DNA of 28,001 nucleotides. Origin: Pseudomonadota bacterium (GTDB lineage: Bacteria > Pseudomonadota > Gammaproteobacteria > Burkholderiales > Burkholderiaceae_D). Each line of letters begins with the position of its first letter. Positions within the stretch are counted from its first letter, which is position 1. Below the pieces are notes generated by a model that ran no database searches, was not told the origin of the DNA, and saw only the letters and a list, made by a program, of their open reading frames with translations. Below are positions 15,023-23,260 of this stretch, one piece after another. Location of the stretch: assembly GCA_023449275.1 (NCBI GenBank), contig JAEXJM010000040.1:1-28001 (forward strand), written 5' to 3'. The position numbers and the translations under genes are program-made.

Positions 15023-16621
15023 CTATTCAATCCCCTGACTGAGCAGATACTCTTCATAAGTGCCCCTGAAATCGATAATGTCGCCATCCCTGATCTCTAT
15101 GATCCGGGTTGCCAGAGACGATACGAATTCACGGTCATGCGAAACGAAAATCAGGGTACCGGCATATTTTTCCAGTGCGATATTCAGGGCTTCGATGGAT
15201 TCCATATCCATATGGTTGGTCGGTTCATCCATCAGCATCACGTTATGGCGGCCCAACATCAGCTTGCCGTACATCATCCGGCCTTTTTCACCGCCCGACA
15301 GGACTTTCGCCTTCTTTTTGACTTCGTCGCCTGAAAAAAGAAGGCGTCCCAGAACCGAACGGACCGTCTGGTCATCGTCACCTTCCTGCGTAAAACGGGT
15401 CATCCAGTCGGTCAGGTTCAGATCGTTCTCGAATTCCTCATTGGAATCCTGCGGCATATAACCGATATCGGCATGTTCTGCCCATTTGACTGTGCCGAAA
15501 TCCGCTTTCATGTTGCAGATGTCATCACCGAGACAACGCAAGAGTGTCGTTTTACCGGCACCGTTCGCGCCGATGATCGCCACTTTTTCGCCTGCCTCGA
15601 TCATGATGTTGAAATCCCTGAAGATCTGATGATCATACGCCCTGGACAGTTTTTCGGCTTCAACGGCAAGACGGTGCAATTTCTTGGCAGACTCGAAACG
15701 GATGAAAGGATGTACCCGGCTGGATGGTTTGACATCCTCGACCTTGATCTTTTCAATCTGGCGGGCGCGTGAAGTCGCCTGCTTGGCCTTGGATTTGTTG
15801 GCGGAAAAACGGCGGACGAATTCCTGCAATTCCGCGACACGTTCCTTTGCTTTCGCGTTCGCGGCCTGCTGCTGTGCCTTGGCCTGGGCAGACGCCAACA
15901 TGTAATCGTCGTACGTACCCGGATAGATTTTCAGCGTCCCGTAATCCATGTCGGCAATATGGGTACAGACCTGATTCAGGAAATGACGGTCATGTGAAAT
16001 GATGATCATGGTGGAATTGCGTTCATTCAACACATTTTCCAGCCACCGGATCGTATTGATATCAAGATTATTGGTCGGTTCGTCCAGCAGCAAAATGTCC
16101 GGATCGGAAAAAAGCGCCTGCGCGAGCAACACTCGCAGCTTCCAGCCCGGCGCGACAGCACTCATCAAACCCTCATGGAATTCCAGGGCAATACCGACAC
16201 CCAGCAGCAATTCCCCGGCTCTTGCCTCAGCCGTATACCCGTCGTATTCGGCAAATCTGGCTTCCAGTTCGGCCGCTTTCATGTAATCTTCGTCAGTCGC
16301 ATCGGGATTGGCATAAATGGCATCGCGTTCAGTCATGGTTTGCCACATTTCAGTGTGCCCCATCATCACGACATCCAGCACGCGCATGTCTTCATAGGCA
16401 AACTGGTCCTGATTCAGTTTGCCAAGGCGCTCATTCTGGTCCAGCGTCACCGTACCCGAAGTCGGTTCGAGGTCGCCTCCCAGAATTTTGACGAAAGTGG
16501 ACTTGCCGGAGCCATTGGCCCCGATCAGGCCATAACGGTTTCCTTCACCGAATTTGACGGAAATATTTTCGAACAGCGGCTTCGGGCCAAACTGCACCGT
16601 AATATTGGCGGTAGAAAGCAC
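15023..16621 (-). CDS. ybiT: ABC-F family ATPase, YbiT type
   Basis: A 532-residue protein with two ATP-binding cassettes and no membrane segment, the length of E. coli YbiT (530). ABC-F proteins bind the ribosome and act in translation or antibiotic protection. The first cassette has Walker A GANGSGKST (34-42) and the degenerate signature VAPGWKLRVLLAQALF typical of YbiT; the second has GANGAGKTT (near 350) and a canonical LSGGEKGR. Both have LLLDEPTNNLD/LMDEPTNHMD Walker B segments. The alanine/lysine-rich linker between them (about 245-300) is the P-site tRNA-interaction motif region. The start is GTG at 16621, preceded by AAGAGGT. It follows the LD-carboxypeptidase gene by 37 bp. Confidence 0.9.
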   Translation of the reverse strand: MLSTANITVQFGPKPLFENISVKFGEGNRYGLIGANGSGKSTFVKILGGDLEPTSGTVTLDQNERLGKLNQDQFAYEDMRVLDVVMMGHTEMWQTMTERDAIYANPDATDEDYMKAAELEARFAEYDGYTAEARAGELLLGVGIALEFHEGLMSAVAPGWKLRVLLAQALFSDPDILLLDEPTNNLDINTIRWLENVLNERNSTMIIISHDRHFLNQVCTHIADMDYGTLKIYPGTYDDYMLASAQAKAQQQAANAKAKERVAELQEFVRRFSANKSKAKQATSRARQIEKIKVEDVKPSSRVHPFIRFESAKKLHRLAVEAEKLSRAYDHQIFRDFNIMIEAGEKVAIIGANGAGKTTLLRCLGDDICNMKADFGTVKWAEHADIGYMPQDSNEEFENDLNLTDWMTRFTQEGDDDQTVRSVLGRLLFSGDEVKKKAKVLSGGEKGRMMYGKLMLGRHNVMLMDEPTNHMDMESIEALNIALEKYAGTLIFVSHDREFVSSLATRIIEIRDGDIIDFRGTYEEYLLSQGIE

Positions 16622-16658
16622 GGTAACCTCTTAAACAGTTTCAGTAAAACCGTTTATT

Positions 16659-17780
16659 TTACCTTACCGTCGGGTAATCCCCAACATGGAGTTGAACCAT
16701 ACCACCACTGGACATCAAATGCGCTCTGGCCCCTACTGGCAGAGTGACTTTGTCTTTCGTATGGCCGAAGGGCAAACCGGTCAAAACGGGAATCGGCAAA
16801 CGCGAGCGTAACCATGCGAGCATCGCCTCGAAATCGTATCCGTTATCGTAATCCGACAACTTGAATTCGGAAAAATGTCCCAGAACAAGTGCTTTTTGTT
16901 TTCTCAGAACCCCGGCCTCGTCCAGCTGAAGCAACATCCGTTCGACCCGATAAGGATGTTCGTGGATATCCTCGACAAAAAGGATACCTCCGGATATATC
17001 AGGCATCCAGGGTGTTCCCGCCAAATGGGCCAGCATTGTCAGGTTTCCACCCCACAAGGTTCCATCAACGTCAACATCCGGATTGTCTTTTGAAAACCAT
17101 TCGACTGTCGTTTCAGGTGAGTTCAGGGTTTCCTCGAAATGACTGATCGTATAGTCGCTCAAATCCTGCCGCGTAAAATCGCTCTGGATCATCGGCCCGG
17201 AAAAACTGACCGCCCCATGTTTTAGCAATGCCATCTCGAAAACCGTGAAATCACTGTGGCCGACAAACAGTTTCCCGCTTTTTGCCAACATTGCAAAATC
17301 AAGACCTGACAGAAGCCTTGTCGTTCCATACCCTCCCCGCAAGGCCATCACGATTTGTACATCCGGATTGGAAGCGGCTTCGATAATTTGCCGTATCCTT
17401 TCTTCATCGGATGCCGCAAACCGCTGATAACGCTTTTGCGGATCAACGTAATTGAAAACCTCATACCCTCTCGATTTCAGGATATCAACAGCCCTCCTGA
17501 GATCAGCATCAGCCACATGACCACCTGGTGCGATGATCGCAATGCCCGTTTTTTCCGTATTCATCATTTTTCTTTGTTTTTCTGAAAGCGATTGCCGGTT
17601 TTTTTCCTTTGTCATGAGTACATGGTGGACATCTCCGGAAGAAACAGGCATTCCTTCCCCATGTACGGTTTCCGATTCCATTCCCGTATCTGCCGGAGCC
17701 TGCATTTCAGGAAACGTGGTACAGACAGCGCATACCGGAAACCACACATACAAAAACAGCGAAACCATAAACCTTTTCAT
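16659..17780 (-). CDS. LD-carboxypeptidase (S66 family) with N-terminal export signal
   Basis: A 373-residue member of peptidase family S66 (LdcA/MccF), which cuts L,D-peptide bonds of murein tetrapeptides or related compounds. The catalytic triad is complete: S176 in GHSDFT, E270 in FVEDIHEHPY and H340 in FGHTKDK. Typical LdcA begins near GIAIIAPGG, here residue 79. The first 75 residues are extra: a hydrophobic segment (VSLFLYVWFPVCAV) resembling a signal peptide or anchor, then a polar linker. The ATG at 17780 has an excellent GGAGGTGAG site, so the extension appears translated. A second start within MMNTEKTG (residues 72-73) would give an ordinary cytosolic enzyme but has only a weak purine-rich site. 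tadA lies 43 bp upstream. Confidence 0.85.
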   Translation of the reverse strand: MKRFMVSLFLYVWFPVCAVCTTFPEMQAPADTGMESETVHGEGMPVSSGDVHHVLMTKEKNRQSLSEKQRKMMNTEKTGIAIIAPGGHVADADLRRAVDILKSRGYEVFNYVDPQKRYQRFAASDEERIRQIIEAASNPDVQIVMALRGGYGTTRLLSGLDFAMLAKSGKLFVGHSDFTVFEMALLKHGAVSFSGPMIQSDFTRQDLSDYTISHFEETLNSPETTVEWFSKDNPDVDVDGTLWGGNLTMLAHLAGTPWMPDISGGILFVEDIHEHPYRVERMLLQLDEAGVLRKQKALVLGHFSEFKLSDYDNGYDFEAMLAWLRSRLPIPVLTGLPFGHTKDKVTLPVGARAHLMSSGGMVQLHVGDYPTVR

Positions 17781-17823
17781 ACTCACCTCCGGCCGGAGTA
17801 TCGAAAGAAAATCCAGCAATGTT

Positions 17824-18339
17824 TCACTTATTTTGAGATGCCTGAATCAACCCATTCTGTTCACGTGCATCCTTTGCCATCTGTCTGCGTTCCGCGAAAA
17901 AAGCCTTCAGCACTCCTGAACATTCGTCCTGCAACACACCCCCTGTGACTGAAGTATGATGATTGAGTTCATTTCGCGCAAACAGATCGATGACACTGCC
18001 ACAGGCGCCCGTTTTAGGTTCAGCCGCCCCGTAAACCACCCTTTTCAATCGGGCATGCATCATGGCCCCGACACACATCGTACAGGGTTCCAGCGTAACA
18101 AAGAGTTCACAATCGGGAAGACGGTAGTTCCCGCAGAATCTTGCTGCCGCCCGCAACGCGACGACTTCGGCATGGGCCGTAGGGTCATGAGAACGGATAG
18201 GCTGATTGAAGCCTCTTGCGACAATCCGGCCTTCCAGAACGACAACCGCACCGACCGGCACCTCGCCGGCCTGCGCCGCCAGCGCAGCCTGCGCCAGCGC
18301 TTCCCTCATGAAAATCTCATCTGCCATCGGCAGTGTCAT
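17824..18339 (-). CDS. tadA: tRNA adenosine(34) deaminase
   Basis: A 171-residue zinc deaminase that converts the wobble adenosine of tRNA-Arg(ACG) to inosine. The active site is complete: H56-A-E58 (zinc ligand and proton shuttle) and P85-C86-T-M-C89 (zinc ligands). GEVPVGAVVV precedes it, and ARLKRVVYGAAEPKTGACGS follows, as in family members. The frame overlaps the end of queD by 23 bp from the ATG at 18339, or by 11 bp if the ATG at 18327 (MADEIFMREAL) is used; neither has a strong ribosome site, so coupling to queD translation is likely. Confidence 0.94.
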   Translation of the reverse strand: MTLPMADEIFMREALAQAALAAQAGEVPVGAVVVLEGRIVARGFNQPIRSHDPTAHAEVVALRAAARFCGNYRLPDCELFVTLEPCTMCVGAMMHARLKRVVYGAAEPKTGACGSVIDLFARNELNHHTSVTGGVLQDECSGVLKAFFAERRQMAKDAREQNGLIQASQNK

Positions 18340-18778
18340 CCGTCACTTCGGCCCAGCAATTCGGAGTTTCGTAAATCCGGACACTTTTCAAAACGAGCTT
18401 GTTGCCGTAGAAGCTTTCATAGACGTCTTTCAGTGTATCGAAAGCGACCTGAGCCAGATTCTCAGCAGTCGGAACCCGATCCAGCACAACGGTTTTATGG
18501 TTTGGAAGACTGTCCAGAAAATCACGAACCTGTCTGTCGTTTTCATAGACGAGAAAAGCATGATCCCAATGCGAAACCAGATGGGTTTCCGCCAGTCTTT
18601 TCACTTCCGAGAAATCAAGGATCATCCCGTTGCCGGAATCGCCATCCTTCTTATGGGCATCCCCTTCCAGCGTGATATGCAATACGTAACGATGCCCATG
18701 CAGATTGCGGCACTGGCTGTGATGATCAGGAATCCGGTGCCCCGCATCGAATTCGAGTTTTCTGGTAATGGTCAACAT
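18317..18778 (-). CDS. queD: 6-carboxy-5,6,7,8-tetrahydropterin synthase
   Basis: A 153-residue enzyme of the QueD/PTPS family that converts dihydroneopterin triphosphate to 6-carboxytetrahydropterin, the second step of queuosine synthesis. Zinc ligands are H14 (FDAGHRI), H27 and H29 (NLHGH); the catalytic cysteine C23 lies four residues before H27, and the D72-H73 pair is in WDHAF. The C-terminal RIYETPNCWAE segment is typical. It begins 7 bp after the queE stop and overlaps tadA, so the queE-queD-tadA block is a tight operon of genes acting on tRNA wobble positions. Confidence 0.94.
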   Translation of the reverse strand: MLTITRKLEFDAGHRIPDHHSQCRNLHGHRYVLHITLEGDAHKKDGDSGNGMILDFSEVKRLAETHLVSHWDHAFLVYENDRQVRDFLDSLPNHKTVVLDRVPTAENLAQVAFDTLKDVYESFYGNKLVLKSVRIYETPNCWAEVTDDTADGR

Positions 18779-18785
18779 GAAAAAA

Positions 18786-19445
18786 TCAGGGTATCAGTAA
18801 ATATTTATGAGTTTGCAAACTCAGCTTCCATTTCGGATTTTGCAAACAGGTATCAATCGCTATTTTAACGTTTTGTTCCCGATTTTCTGCATCCATCGGC
18901 TGAACGTAAAAATGGGTGAATGCCAGGTCTTCATAGTCTGCGAGATTCTGGCCAGGTTGGGGAACGACCACTTTAAGCTCGTCTCCCCTTGTAACAGCCA
19001 GATCGGAACCTGCTTTCGGGCTGACACAAACCCAGTCGATACCATCGGGCACGGCAAGTGTTCCGTTCGTTTCAATGGCAATCTCGAATCCCCTTTGGTG
19101 CATGGTATCTATCAGGGCTTTATCCAGCTGCAGCAATGGCTCGCCACCAGTAAACACGACATAGCGTGTATCTGTAAAACCGCTGGGCCACAGTGATTCG
19201 ACACAAGAAGCCAGATCGTCCGCCGACACAAACTTCCCACCGTTAATCCCATCGGTACCGACAAAATCGGTATCACAGAAACGGCAAATGGAACGTGAAC
19301 GGTCGGCCTCACGGCCTGACCAGAGATTGCAGCCGGTAAAACGGCAGAAAACGGCAGGACGCCCTGTCCGGGCACCCTCCCCCTGCAATGTATAGAAGAT
19401 TTCCTTAACGCTATAGGTCAAAACAATATCCCGACAATCATCCAT
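18786..19445 (-). CDS. queE: 7-carboxy-7-deazaguanine synthase (radical SAM)
   Basis: A 219-residue radical SAM enzyme that ring-contracts QueD's product to 7-carboxy-7-deazaguanine. The cluster motif is C39-X14-C54-X2-C57, the extended form known from Burkholderia QueE rather than the standard CX3CX2C. EIFYTLQGEG, FTGGEPLLQ (SAM binding) and ETNGT are also present. The ATG at 19445 overlaps the upstream GGDEF-EAL gene by 8 bp but has no ribosome site. A TTG at 19421 gives MTYSVKEIF, the start I expect from the family, with GGGA seven bases upstream, and may be the true one; I kept the longer frame. Confidence 0.93.
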   Translation of the reverse strand: MDDCRDIVLTYSVKEIFYTLQGEGARTGRPAVFCRFTGCNLWSGREADRSRSICRFCDTDFVGTDGINGGKFVSADDLASCVESLWPSGFTDTRYVVFTGGEPLLQLDKALIDTMHQRGFEIAIETNGTLAVPDGIDWVCVSPKAGSDLAVTRGDELKVVVPQPGQNLADYEDLAFTHFYVQPMDAENREQNVKIAIDTCLQNPKWKLSLQTHKYLLIP

Positions 19446-22434
19446 TCAAAGGATAATTCGATATTCTCTCACCTATTGGATTTTTAGTCATCGTTTTGGC
19501 ATGAAGACCCTTCATTATGCCTGACGTATCGGCTACGGCATGCAGGGAAGCGGCCAGAAGCTCTTCAAATTCTTCATCATTGACCGGGCCGGAAATATAA
19601 TATCCCTGACCATAATCACAATTGAAAGATGCCAGCATCCGTAACTGGGCAAGCGTTTCCACCCCTTCGGCAATAACGGCGATATCCAGTTTATGTGCCA
19701 TAACCGTCATTGCCTCACACAAGACACGATCCTCTTCACTGGTCGTCAGATTCTTGACGAACATCTGGTCGATTTTGACATAGTCGATATCGAGTTTCTT
19801 CAGATAGGCCAGAGAAGAATAGCCTGTGCCGAAATCATCCAGCGCCACTTCTATACCAGCAGCCGAAAGGGCAAGAAGCTGATTGCTGGTATGTTCGTCG
19901 ATATCCAGCAAAAGACCTTCCGTAATTTCAATGACAATCGCTTCCGGAGGCAAATCCAGATTCTTCAGATGGGCAAACCAGACATCCGTATCGATCCCCT
20001 CATTCTTGAACTGGACCGGAGAAATGTTCACACTCACCTGGAAATCCGGAACGTACTTTCTCCATCGTGCCGCAGCCTTGGCCGCTTCAAGAAACACCCA
20101 GTCCCCAAAAGCCTGAATCAGTCCGGTATCTTCAGCCAATGGCACAAATGTCGCCGGGTTGATGAGACCATGTACGGGATGATGCCAGCGAATCAATGCT
20201 TCGGCACGACAGATATCTCCTGTCTTCAAATTGATAATCGGCTGGAATACCGTTTCGAACTGGTTGTTTTCCAGCGCGACATGCAGATCGCTGATCATGT
20301 GCATTCTTTTCTGCACGGCTTCCTGCATCGAAGCGGTAAAGTAATGATACTGGTTTCCACCCTGACTCTTTGCCGCATACATGGCCTGATCTGCCGTTTT
20401 CATCAGATCGTGCGTATCCTTTGCATCCTGAGGGAAGAAAGTGATTCCGATACTGGCGGAAATATGGACCGATTGTCCTTCCAGCGTGAACGGCTCGGAC
20501 AATTCATCCAGAATGCACTGTGCAACCCGTTCCACATCCTTGTAGTCATCGATACCTGAAACGATCACCGTGAATTCATCGCCCCCCAGCCTCGCAACCG
20601 TATCGGTTTCACGCACGCAAACCCGAAGCCTGTCACTGGCTTCTTTCAGCAAACGGTCACCGACGCCATGACCCATCGTATCGTTGACGTCCTTGAAATG
20701 ATCCAGATCAAGGAACATCAGGGCAACAGACGCGTCGTTTCTCTGGGCCTTTCTCGTTTCGAAAAAAAGTTTTTCCGTAAACATCCTTCTGTTCGGCAAA
20801 CCGGTGATCTGATCGTAATTCGCATGACGCCAGACCATTTCCTCAGCTTTCTTCTTTTCGGAAATATCCCTGATGATAAACTGGACGAAAAGGCGCCCGT
20901 CCGTTTCAATCACTCTTGAACTGATCTCCACAGGGAAAATGCTGCCATTGGTATGTTTGCCGAAAGCTTCGAAAATCAGTCCCTTTTCAAGTTTCAGTTC
21001 ATTCCATTTTTCTTCAAATACGGAATTGTCTTTCAAGTCGAAAACACAGCGGATGTTCTGTCCGATCATTTCCGCCCTCGATTTGCCAAACATCTTTTCC
21101 GAACGGTCATTCGCTTCAATTATCGTTCCTGTGCCATCCATCAAAATGATCACGTCATTGGCATATTTGCTCAAGTAGTCGTAATGCTGCCGCAAGGCCT
21201 TTTGTTTCAGTTCCATTCTCAAACGCTCCGTTTTGTGCTGCATATGCCTGTGACGCAAGTGAAAAACCATCACCAGTCCTGTTGCGACAATCACAAGAAA
21301 TACGATCAGCAATATGTACCATGCAATTTTCTGGATATGGCCATAGGCTTCCCTTTCGTCGATCTTGATCATCAGAGACCAGTCCGAATCGGGAATTTTC
21401 TCCACGTATCCGATGACCAGTTTGCCCCTGTCATCCACTTCATGGAAAATACCTGACGGAAATTCACTCATTTTATTCAGCCACCGAGCCCGGCTGGTTT
21501 TGCTCAACCCCAGTGGATGGATCACATTGTGATCACCTGAATTATTCAATATTGTGATTTCCTCACCATTGCGGCTAAACAAGAAAGCTTTCGCTGTTTT
21601 GCCAATTTCGGGCCACGCAGACACAATCGGTGCAAGAGCGACATTCGGATCGATATAGTAGGAACGGATTTCGGCAATCTGCCCCTTGGCGCTTTTTTTC
21701 AGAACAGGTGCGACCATATTCAGGACACGCGAACGGGATCCATCTTCATTTTCGATAAAACCGACCGGGCCTATCCATATATTATTGTTTCCGATCGCCC
21801 TCAGAAATTCACGGTTGTAAGCATAAGAAAAGGGAAATTCATATGCATGATATTTTACGGTATCCGAATTTCCCTTGGCTGGTTCCGGAAAAGCAGGAAT
21901 CTTATTTTCGAAATCAGGCTTTCCATGAGAAACCGTATTCAGTTTGTCATTGACAGTCAGATCTCCGCTGCTGGCCAGATTGATCTGTTTTCTCCATGCA
22001 TTGATATGATCGATTTTATATTTTGCGATACTGGCAATATTTGTTTCGACAATTCGGGCTTCCGATTTTGCCATATCCATGAAAATCATATAAGCGACGG
22101 CAGTAACAAGAAACGAAATACTTAAAAGAACGATCTTGTGTTTCCTGATCAGATAAAGCGAAAGACGAATATTGAATGCCAGTCTTGATTTGAAACGGGA
22201 CAGGAATTTCATAAACGATATTCCCGCAACAAATACAAGTAAAAGAGAAGTCGTGACAAAGATGAATTTATAACAAATTTCCAGGCGATCTATTCTATTG
22301 ACCGAATCAAAAATCAGGGAAATGACCAGAACAGAGGCCAATATGCCTGAACAGCAGATCATGAAATAAACAAAGGAACTCAATACCTCTCTTCCCTTCA
22401 CCCTTGCCATCAAGTCAGAAATAGTGTTCAGCAT
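19438..22434 (-). CDS. Membrane GGDEF-EAL cyclic-di-GMP enzyme with extracytoplasmic sensor and PAS
   Basis: A 998-residue signalling protein. The N-terminus has three hydrophobic segments (about 21-43, 56-75, 100-119), an extracytoplasmic sensor region of about 250 residues (120-370) that resembles a dCache domain, and a fourth segment (372-392). In the cytoplasm are PAS (about 415-530), GGDEF (about 540-695) and EAL (about 710-965). The GGDEF site is intact (617-621), with a feedback-inhibition site R608-E-T-D611 exactly five residues upstream. EAL residues also look complete: E745-A-L, SVNIS, EITE, DDFGTGYSS, DYVKID and EGVET. It may therefore both make and break cyclic-di-GMP. The ribosome site is weak. 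The gene heads the queE-queD-tadA run and overlaps queE. Confidence 0.92.
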   Translation of the reverse strand: MLNTISDLMARVKGREVLSSFVYFMICCSGILASVLVISLIFDSVNRIDRLEICYKFIFVTTSLLLVFVAGISFMKFLSRFKSRLAFNIRLSLYLIRKHKIVLLSISFLVTAVAYMIFMDMAKSEARIVETNIASIAKYKIDHINAWRKQINLASSGDLTVNDKLNTVSHGKPDFENKIPAFPEPAKGNSDTVKYHAYEFPFSYAYNREFLRAIGNNNIWIGPVGFIENEDGSRSRVLNMVAPVLKKSAKGQIAEIRSYYIDPNVALAPIVSAWPEIGKTAKAFLFSRNGEEITILNNSGDHNVIHPLGLSKTSRARWLNKMSEFPSGIFHEVDDRGKLVIGYVEKIPDSDWSLMIKIDEREAYGHIQKIAWYILLIVFLVIVATGLVMVFHLRHRHMQHKTERLRMELKQKALRQHYDYLSKYANDVIILMDGTGTIIEANDRSEKMFGKSRAEMIGQNIRCVFDLKDNSVFEEKWNELKLEKGLIFEAFGKHTNGSIFPVEISSRVIETDGRLFVQFIIRDISEKKKAEEMVWRHANYDQITGLPNRRMFTEKLFFETRKAQRNDASVALMFLDLDHFKDVNDTMGHGVGDRLLKEASDRLRVCVRETDTVARLGGDEFTVIVSGIDDYKDVERVAQCILDELSEPFTLEGQSVHISASIGITFFPQDAKDTHDLMKTADQAMYAAKSQGGNQYHYFTASMQEAVQKRMHMISDLHVALENNQFETVFQPIINLKTGDICRAEALIRWHHPVHGLINPATFVPLAEDTGLIQAFGDWVFLEAAKAAARWRKYVPDFQVSVNISPVQFKNEGIDTDVWFAHLKNLDLPPEAIVIEITEGLLLDIDEHTSNQLLALSAAGIEVALDDFGTGYSSLAYLKKLDIDYVKIDQMFVKNLTTSEEDRVLCEAMTVMAHKLDIAVIAEGVETLAQLRMLASFNCDYGQGYYISGPVNDEEFEELLAASLHAVADTSGIMKGLHAKTMTKNPIGERISNYPLNG

Positions 22435-22470
22435 ATTTTTCTTGTTATCTGCATGTAAGAGACAGATTTT

Positions 22471-22498
22471 TCTTTATTGACAAACGTTGCATTGTCAA
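22471..22498 (-). promoter_or_regulatory. Probable promoter of the GGDEF-EAL gene
   Basis: On the minus strand a consensus TTGACA (22493-22498) is followed after 16 bases by TAAAGA (22471-22476), predicting a start about 30 bases before the ATG at 22434. The same bases form an inverted repeat, TTGACAA (22477-22483) and TTGTCAA (22492-22498) with 8 bases between, which could let a dimeric regulator cover the promoter. Confidence 0.55.
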
Positions 22499-22663
22499 GC
22501 TTCAGAAATGACTAACAAAAACCGGAAGGTTCATAAAAACAAAAAAGGGTAAAATGAATACTTACAGATCAAAAATAATAGTTTTTTCAAAACGGCCATT
22601 ATTGATCTATATCATATGAAAACAGTTTAGCCTGAAAACACAACACCCTGATATTTAATTTAA

Positions 22664-22683
22664 ACTATTTCATATGAAATAGT
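22664..22683. promoter_or_regulatory. Perfect 20-bp palindrome, candidate operator
   Basis: ACTATTTCATATGAAATAGT equals its own reverse complement. A related partial site, CATATGAAAA, occurs about 60 bp to the left (22613-22622). The palindrome lies about 170 bp upstream of the GGDEF-EAL promoter in a region without genes. The regulator is unknown. Confidence 0.5.
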
Positions 22684-23000
22684 GTCTCATTTTTGATTCA
22701 TGATATTTAAAATTATTTCCAATTAATATATTATTCAAAGTAGATAAAAATAAAAAATTTTTCATTCGACAAATCTATTAGCTTTTATTAATAAAAATAT
22801 ACCATATTGAGATCATGCTGTAATCTTTATACCTATGTATTTAAACTGGCTATTAATCCTGTCAATCAGAACATCAATTATCCATTAACTCTTTTTTGAA
22901 AAATCGATCAACAGATAACAGTTTTGAAAAATTGATTTAAATGATACTATTTATATCTTCCCCCTTTTCTAGTGCGAAATTTTCCATTCAGGAAACCCAA

Positions 23001-23026
23001 AAAAAGCCTCTTTAAAGAGGCTTTTT
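23001..23026. terminator. Palindromic intrinsic terminator
   Basis: A perfect 26-bp palindrome with GCCTCT paired to AGAGGC, an A-run on the left and a T-run on the right, so it can terminate in either direction. On the minus strand it lies about 235 bp beyond the guaA stop, behind a separate guaA terminator at 23162-23205. It may be a back-up for guaA, or end a short transcript between the two or one from the plus strand. Confidence 0.85.
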
Positions 23027-23161
23027 ACAAGTTGATGCAATACTCCCGTCATCCCAACCAGGAATTTCATTCAATTGGTTCAAGCGATGGATTCAAAGAC
23101 ACCGAAGAACCCACGTGCACCTTACTTCCCGAGGCCCTGCCAATTTCATCAACTGTACCTG

Positions 23162-23205
23162 AAAAAAACAGCTGCAGCTCCCGGATCACACCGGAAACAG
23201 CAGCT
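23162..23205 (-). terminator. Intrinsic terminator of guaA
   Basis: On the minus strand AGCTGCTGTTTCCGG (23191-23205) pairs with CCGGGAGCTGCAGCT (23170-23184) around a 6-base loop, with one mismatch and two G-U pairs. GTTTTTTT follows at once (23162-23169, allowing for one G). It lies 56 bp after the guaA stop. Confidence 0.82.
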
Positions 23206-23260
23206 ATCCATACTCACGGGTCAGGCTATCTTTTGAAAACCGCCCCTATATCAAAATCCA

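Larger units (their letters stand above)
22435..22980. other. AT-rich spacer upstream of the GGDEF-EAL gene
   Basis: About 550 bp of strikingly AT-rich sequence with no open frame worth calling. It contains the GGDEF-EAL promoter, a 20-bp perfect palindrome at 22664-22683, and two near-identical copies of TTTTGAAAAATNGAT at about 22895-22909 and 22922-22936. Composition is unlike the flanking genes, suggesting a regulatory region bound by nucleoid proteins or imported DNA. Confidence 0.6.

Noticed and set aside
23070..23100. tRNA- or tmRNA-like GGTTCAAGC...GGATTC string downstream of guaA
   Set aside because: No acceptor stem, anticodon arm or CCA end could be assembled around it.
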